Shown: positions 60,566 to 64,000 of the stretch, one piece after another
How the letters are laid out: each line of letters starts with the position of its first letter
How positions within the stretch are numbered: position 1 is the stretch's first letter
From: Vanilla planifolia
Lineage: Eukaryota; Streptophyta; Magnoliopsida; Asparagales; Orchidaceae
Reading direction: 5' to 3'
Assembly (NCBI GenBank): GCA_023846275.1
Contig: CM043869.1
Location: 18,633,501-18,697,500 of the forward strand
Length of the DNA: 64,000 bases
The notes under the pieces: model-generated
Databases searched by the model: none
The model's input: only the letters and a program-made list of their open reading frames with translations
What the model was told of the DNA's origin: nothing
Made by a program: the position numbers and the translations under genes

Positions 60566-60636
60566 CCGAGCGCGCGCGGTCCAGCGCGCATCGAGCGCGC
60601 GGTCCAGCGCGCCTAGCGGGCGATCCAGCGACGGCA
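60566..60636 (+). repeat. GCGCGGTCCAGC minisatellite in the 3' LTR
   Basis: About three units with a GGTCCAGC core, the last changed to GATCCAGC. The 5' LTR has about five. Confidence 0.75.
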
Positions 60637-61191
60637 TAAGAATTTGGGAATTTAGAAAAAATGCAGTTTTAGAAAGCTGTTTGGAAAAGCTTTTAGAATG
60701 TTTTTCTGCGCGGGCGGTTCAGCGACGTGCGCGGGCGGTCCAGCATAGACCGTGGCCGGTCCAGCACCTTTTGGGATTTATTTTGGGGTGTGTTTGGGAA
60801 AGCTTTTAGAAAGCAATTTTTGACTAATAAGCATATTTAAATTAATTATTTTTGTATTTTACGGGCTTGTAGGACCTCAAGAAGAATCAGAAGTGAGTGA
60901 GAAGGTTGGTACAGCAAATTCAGGTAGATAAATTTCTAACCCTATGATGTAGCACAATATTATGTGTTTGTTTTATATGATTTTCTTTCAGTTATATGGT
61001 GTTTTGGCTGTTCTATATGTTGATGTTTATTTTATTTGCATGACAATTAAAAAGGAAAGAAATAATATGGTACAATATGCTAAAGAAAGAGACGAAACAA
61101 TATGACATGAAAAGACTTTTGATATGACATGGATTGATGTTTGGAAAATAACAAATAAAACAATGAGATTCCCAGAGAACATTATCCTCAC

Positions 61192-61394
61192 CACTAGGCT
61201 CAGCGTGTGGGATCGCAGGGTATCGATCTTCGGATCAGATATCTGCCTAGTGTTATGTGTTATGACTCCATTATGATTTACACCAGGCTCAGCGTGTTGG
61301 ATCGCAGGGTATGGTACCATACTTGCCTGGTGGCACTAGGCTCAGCGTGTTGGATCGCAGGGTATCGATCTTCGGATCAGATATCTACCTAGTG
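61192..61394 (+). other. Triple stem-loop array, 3' LTR of element A
   Basis: Modules at 61192-61252 (CACTAGGC/GCCTAGTG, cTTCGg apex), 61281-61332 (CACCAGGC/GCCTGGTG, GTATGGTACCATAC apex) and 61334-61394 (CACTAGGC/ACCTAGTG, cTTCGg apex). Spacing and order match the 5' LTR. Confidence 0.75.
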
Positions 61395-62325
61395 TTATGT
61401 GCTTGGTTGGATGCCGACTAGATGACAGTCATTGATGATTGGATCCAGAGGATAATGCGTCAAAGGGAATTGGGCCCGATAATAACACACTATATAAAGA
61501 ACTTGCATTTCTTTATGGTTTTCATTTGGCATTACCTTATATAGATGACATATGGTATCATTTTAGCTTGATGCCTATGATTCATCTTTATTGTTTATGG
61601 TATTTTGTTATGCCTTTTTATTTACTTGGTTAACTATGTGAAATTATCTACTGAGATGTATAAAATCTCATTTAGTACTTACATCACAGGTCATGAAACC
61701 ACTGCACCAAGAGATGGGAATGGTACTGCTACAAAAGAACCCTTTTCACGAGATGTGTAAAACAAAGGGAGGGGTTGGTGTGATTATAATAAAAACATGT
61801 TCGTGTTTATATATATTGCGAAATTTTGGAGTGTGTGTTTTTAACAGCCTTTTTTTAAAAAAAAAAAAACTTAATTTGATCATTCCAATAGGAAGAGCTC
61901 TTTGAGACGAGTCCAACGATGGTAAGTTTGTAATTTTTGGAATTTTGGATAATTAATTATGAATTTTTAAAGTTTTGGATATATTTGTAATTTCAGGATT
62001 TCAGATCCGGGATATATCTGCAATTTAGGATTTCCGATTTAGTTTAAAATCGGATGGCGGAAGGTAAATTTGTAAATATGGAATTGTCGGCCAGGCCAGG
62101 GTAGATTTGTAATTTGGAAAAGTTCAGGGGGTGTTCTGCAAAACAATCACGAACGTGTCGGTGCAAGGCATAATTAACACATACGTGTCCACCCGGGCGA
62201 GGATATCAGCCCGGGTGAGTTAATCCTTTTAAGCACAGAAGCTATTTGGAAAATTTTGAGCGATTGCGAAAAGTTGCCGGAAATTTAACGGAAGCTGGGA
62301 AGCTCGCCGGAGGAACTGCGGCAAG

Positions 62326-62966
62326 GTAAGATGGTTCGTTTTATTTTGCTGTATTGGGGTTCTGTTGAGTGGGGGGAGAGTAAGAGAGACCGGCCGAATG
62401 TTTATTTTCGGCCGGAGACGCATCGGGTTGCCGAAGGAGTGGCCGGAGTTGTCGGCCGCGAGATGCGGAATGTTTTTCCGACAAACTGGTCGTCGAGGAG
62501 TGCGAAAGAAGTCGAGAGGAGCTTGGTATTTCCCAGAGAGGGATTCGGGGAAACGAGAAATTGACCGTGGAAGCGGCTAGAAGCCGCCGGACGCGAGCGA
62601 CGACGAGGAGAGAGGGAAGCAGCGTCGGGTGAGAAACAGGGATGATCCTGTTTGAACCGGTTCGGGTTAACCGAACCGGAAGGCGCCCGGTTCGGGCTGA
62701 GGCGGAGGAGAGAGAGACCTGGTTCGGGCTGAGGCGGAGGAGAGAGAGAGAGGGAGAGAGGGGCAGTTCAGTCGACTGAACCGCGTAGCTGAACCGCAGG
62801 CCGGTTCAGCGGACGCGCGGTCCAGGCGCGGCGAGAAACAAGGAGAAAAAATTGGGATTTTTTTTTGGGGATTTCGGGAAGTATTTGGCAGGGCTTTTAG
62901 AAAGCTGTTTTTGTGACTTAAAACCTTTTTATTTATTTTAATTATTTTGCACATGTGACCTTGTAG
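62326..62966 (+). other. Putative intron 1 in LTR B
   Basis: Donor GCAAG|GTAAGA and acceptor GACCTTGTAG|GGAC, at the same relative positions as in LTR A. It holds the GC-rich block. Prediction only. Confidence 0.4.
62687..62758 (+). repeat. GGTTCGGGCTGAGGCGGAGGAGAGAGA tandem pair in LTR B
   Basis: Two copies of a GGTTCGGGCTGAGGCGGAG unit followed by a GA-rich run. It occupies the position of the GGTCCAGC minisatellite of LTR A. CCGGTTCAGC and CGGTCCAGG cores follow. Confidence 0.75.
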
Positions 62967-63011
62967 GGACTCCAGAAATTGAGAATAGAGGTCCTGCAAT
63001 AATAGATCCAG

Positions 63012-63867
63012 GTAGATAAATTCGTAACCTGTGATATAGCACAATAGTATTTATTTATATTTCGATACATGGTTTCTTATGGGCTGCATTACAGTTTTTC
63101 TTTACATGACTTTTATCTCATGGCTTGATATATGTTTTATGGTGTTATTTTCTGATTGAACTGAAAGCATAAAAGATGACAAAAAGGAAATTGAAACAAA
63201 AAGCATAATATGAGATAAAATATAATTGGTTGGACATATTGATATGGTTTTGGCATATTTATCACATGTGTGACATGGTTGGAAAATAAAAATGAAAATT
63301 GGATTCCTGGAGACATTATCCTCACCACTAGGCCTAGCGGATGAGATCGCAGGGTATCGATCTTCTGATCAGATATCTGCCTAGTGTGTATGTGTACCAT
63401 GACCTCCATATATATTGATGACACCAGGCCTAGCGGATTTGATCGCAGGGTATCAGTACTATACTTGCCTGGTGGCACTAGGCCTAGCGGATGAGATCGC
63501 AGGGTATCGGTCTTCGGATCAGATATCTGCCTAGTGTTATGAACTGGATGGATGCCGGCTGAAGGTCATTTGATATGATGATTGGATCCAGAGGATGATG
63601 ATTCAAAGGGAATCGGGCCCAGTACGTATATAACATATAAAATAATGGAAATGGAAATTTGGTATACATGTTTATCTAGTTTACTTTTGATACTACATGA
63701 CATTTGATATGAAGGTATTCATATGGTTTATTTTTCACCGCTTATGAGATGGATTTTGTTTTATCATGTTTCATGGCTTGTCTTTTATATCTGGAGATTT
63801 ATTTTACTTGGTTACATAATGGATTTATCTGCTGAGATATATATGTCTCATTAGTGCTTCATCACAG
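63012..63867 (+). other. Putative intron 2 in LTR B, containing the stem-loop array
   Basis: Donor CCAG|GTAGATAAATT and acceptor CATCACAG|GTCATG, closely matching LTR A. Prediction only. Confidence 0.4.
63326..63536 (+). other. Triple stem-loop array, LTR B
   Basis: Modules at 63326-63386 (CACTAGGC/GCCTAGTG), 63422-63474 (CACCAGGC/GCCTGGTG) and 63476-63536 (CACTAGGC/GCCTAGTG). The loop core is CTAGCGGATGAGATCGCAGGGTAT-like, sharing AGCG and GATCGCAGGGTAT with LTR A. The middle apex is GTATCAGTACTATAC, different in sequence from LTR A but still able to form a GTAT/ATAC stem. The third apex keeps the cTTCGg loop. Confidence 0.72.
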
Positions 63868-64000
63868 GTCATGTATCCACTACACCGAGAGCTGGGGATT
63901 ATAATGGTACAGGAGAGGACTATACTCCTGACATGTGAGAGGGGATAGATTTTTGGTGGGAGTGGATTTGGTTTCATTTTGATACTTTTTGGTACTTCAG

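Larger units (their letters stand above)
56887..61840 (+). mobile_element. Internally deleted Ty3/gypsy chromovirus (Tekay/Del-like), element A
   Basis: It has a 5' LTR (56887-58920), PBS, a short gag-to-pol fusion frame, a polypurine tract and a 3' LTR (59959-61840, truncated). The two LTRs are nearly identical with few indels, so this is the youngest large insertion in the window. The 1-kb interior lacks protease, RT, RNase H and most of integrase. The element could move only with proteins supplied by a full-length relative. It is inserted in the inverted satellite half. Its right end is lost at the junction with LTR B. Confidence 0.9.
59959..61840 (+). repeat. 3' LTR of element A, lacking its last about 120 bp
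   Basis: It starts TGTAACAGCCTCAGTG and follows the 5' LTR closely to GGAGTGTGTGTTT at 61840. There the sequence changes to TTAACAGCCTTTTTTT, the start of LTR B. The terminal segment of the 5' LTR (58801-58920) is absent. It has a TATA box at 60249-60256. It differs from the 5' LTR by scattered transitions and by fewer GGTCCAGC units. Confidence 0.9.
61841..64000 (+). repeat. LTR of a related chromovirus family (LTR B), cut by the window end
   Basis: It begins TTAACAGCC, probably a decayed or clipped TGTAACAGCC, followed by poly-T/poly-A. It then follows the plan of LTR A at much lower identity: CTTTGAGACGAGTCCAACGATG, a GC-rich leader block, splice-like signals, the triple stem-loop array and the GAGAT hairpin. 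No PBS is reached before the window ends. Its 62.33-62.58 kb open frames lie in the GC-rich leader and are not thought to be coding. Confidence 0.75.

Noticed and set aside
62331..62580. Overlapping open frames in LTR B
   Set aside because: Same GC-rich leader context as in element A. No conservation with LTR A at protein level.

Overview
The window looks like nuclear DNA of a large-genome flowering plant. It is very AT-rich, it has one intact protein gene in 64 kb, and almost everything else is decayed plant retrotransposons (copia/SIRE-like, Ty3/gypsy chromovirus, L1-type LINE) or degenerate tandem repeats. The one gene is GC-richer at its 5' end, which would suit a monocot, but the species cannot be named from this sequence.

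Layout: 1-4.3 kb holds old short duplications. 4.33-6.07 kb (minus) is an intact, uninterrupted 578-codon gene for a trichome-birefringence-like (TBL) polysaccharide O-acetyltransferase. 8.02-16.61 kb is an old minus-strand Ty3/gypsy chromovirus with two 1,020-bp LTRs, whose integrase is split by a 2.1-kb solo LTR with a target duplication. 17.46-24.4 kb holds SIRE/copia-like LTRs and a gag-only copia deletion derivative with a mutated primer-binding site. 24.4-29.3 kb is a decayed LINE (endonuclease end, RT, zf-RVT, RNase H) split by another solo LTR. 31.8-33 kb is a minus-strand copia LTR, and 36.2-38.2 kb a second LTR of the family that split the LINE. 39 kb carries an exact 122-bp tandem duplication that breaks a small ORF. 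43.7-56.9 kb is a degenerate satellite-like array with units of about 0.4-1.3 kb that switches orientation near 50.9 kb. 56.9-61.8 kb is a young internally deleted chromovirus (element A) inserted in that array, followed by an LTR of a related family (B) that runs off the window.

The most unusual signal is in the LTRs of A and B. Each carries three consecutive stem-loop modules with a conserved loop core and a closing stem that changes on both sides (CACTAGGC/GCCTAGTG versus CACCAGGC/GCCTGGTG). The apex alternates between a hairpin with a cUUCGg tetraloop and a palindrome. The array lies between well-conserved splice-site-like sequences, suggesting a structured leader or intron RNA. It occurs nine times in three LTRs here.

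Apart from the TBL enzyme, no set of genes works together. The remaining coding sequence is parasitic and mostly dead.
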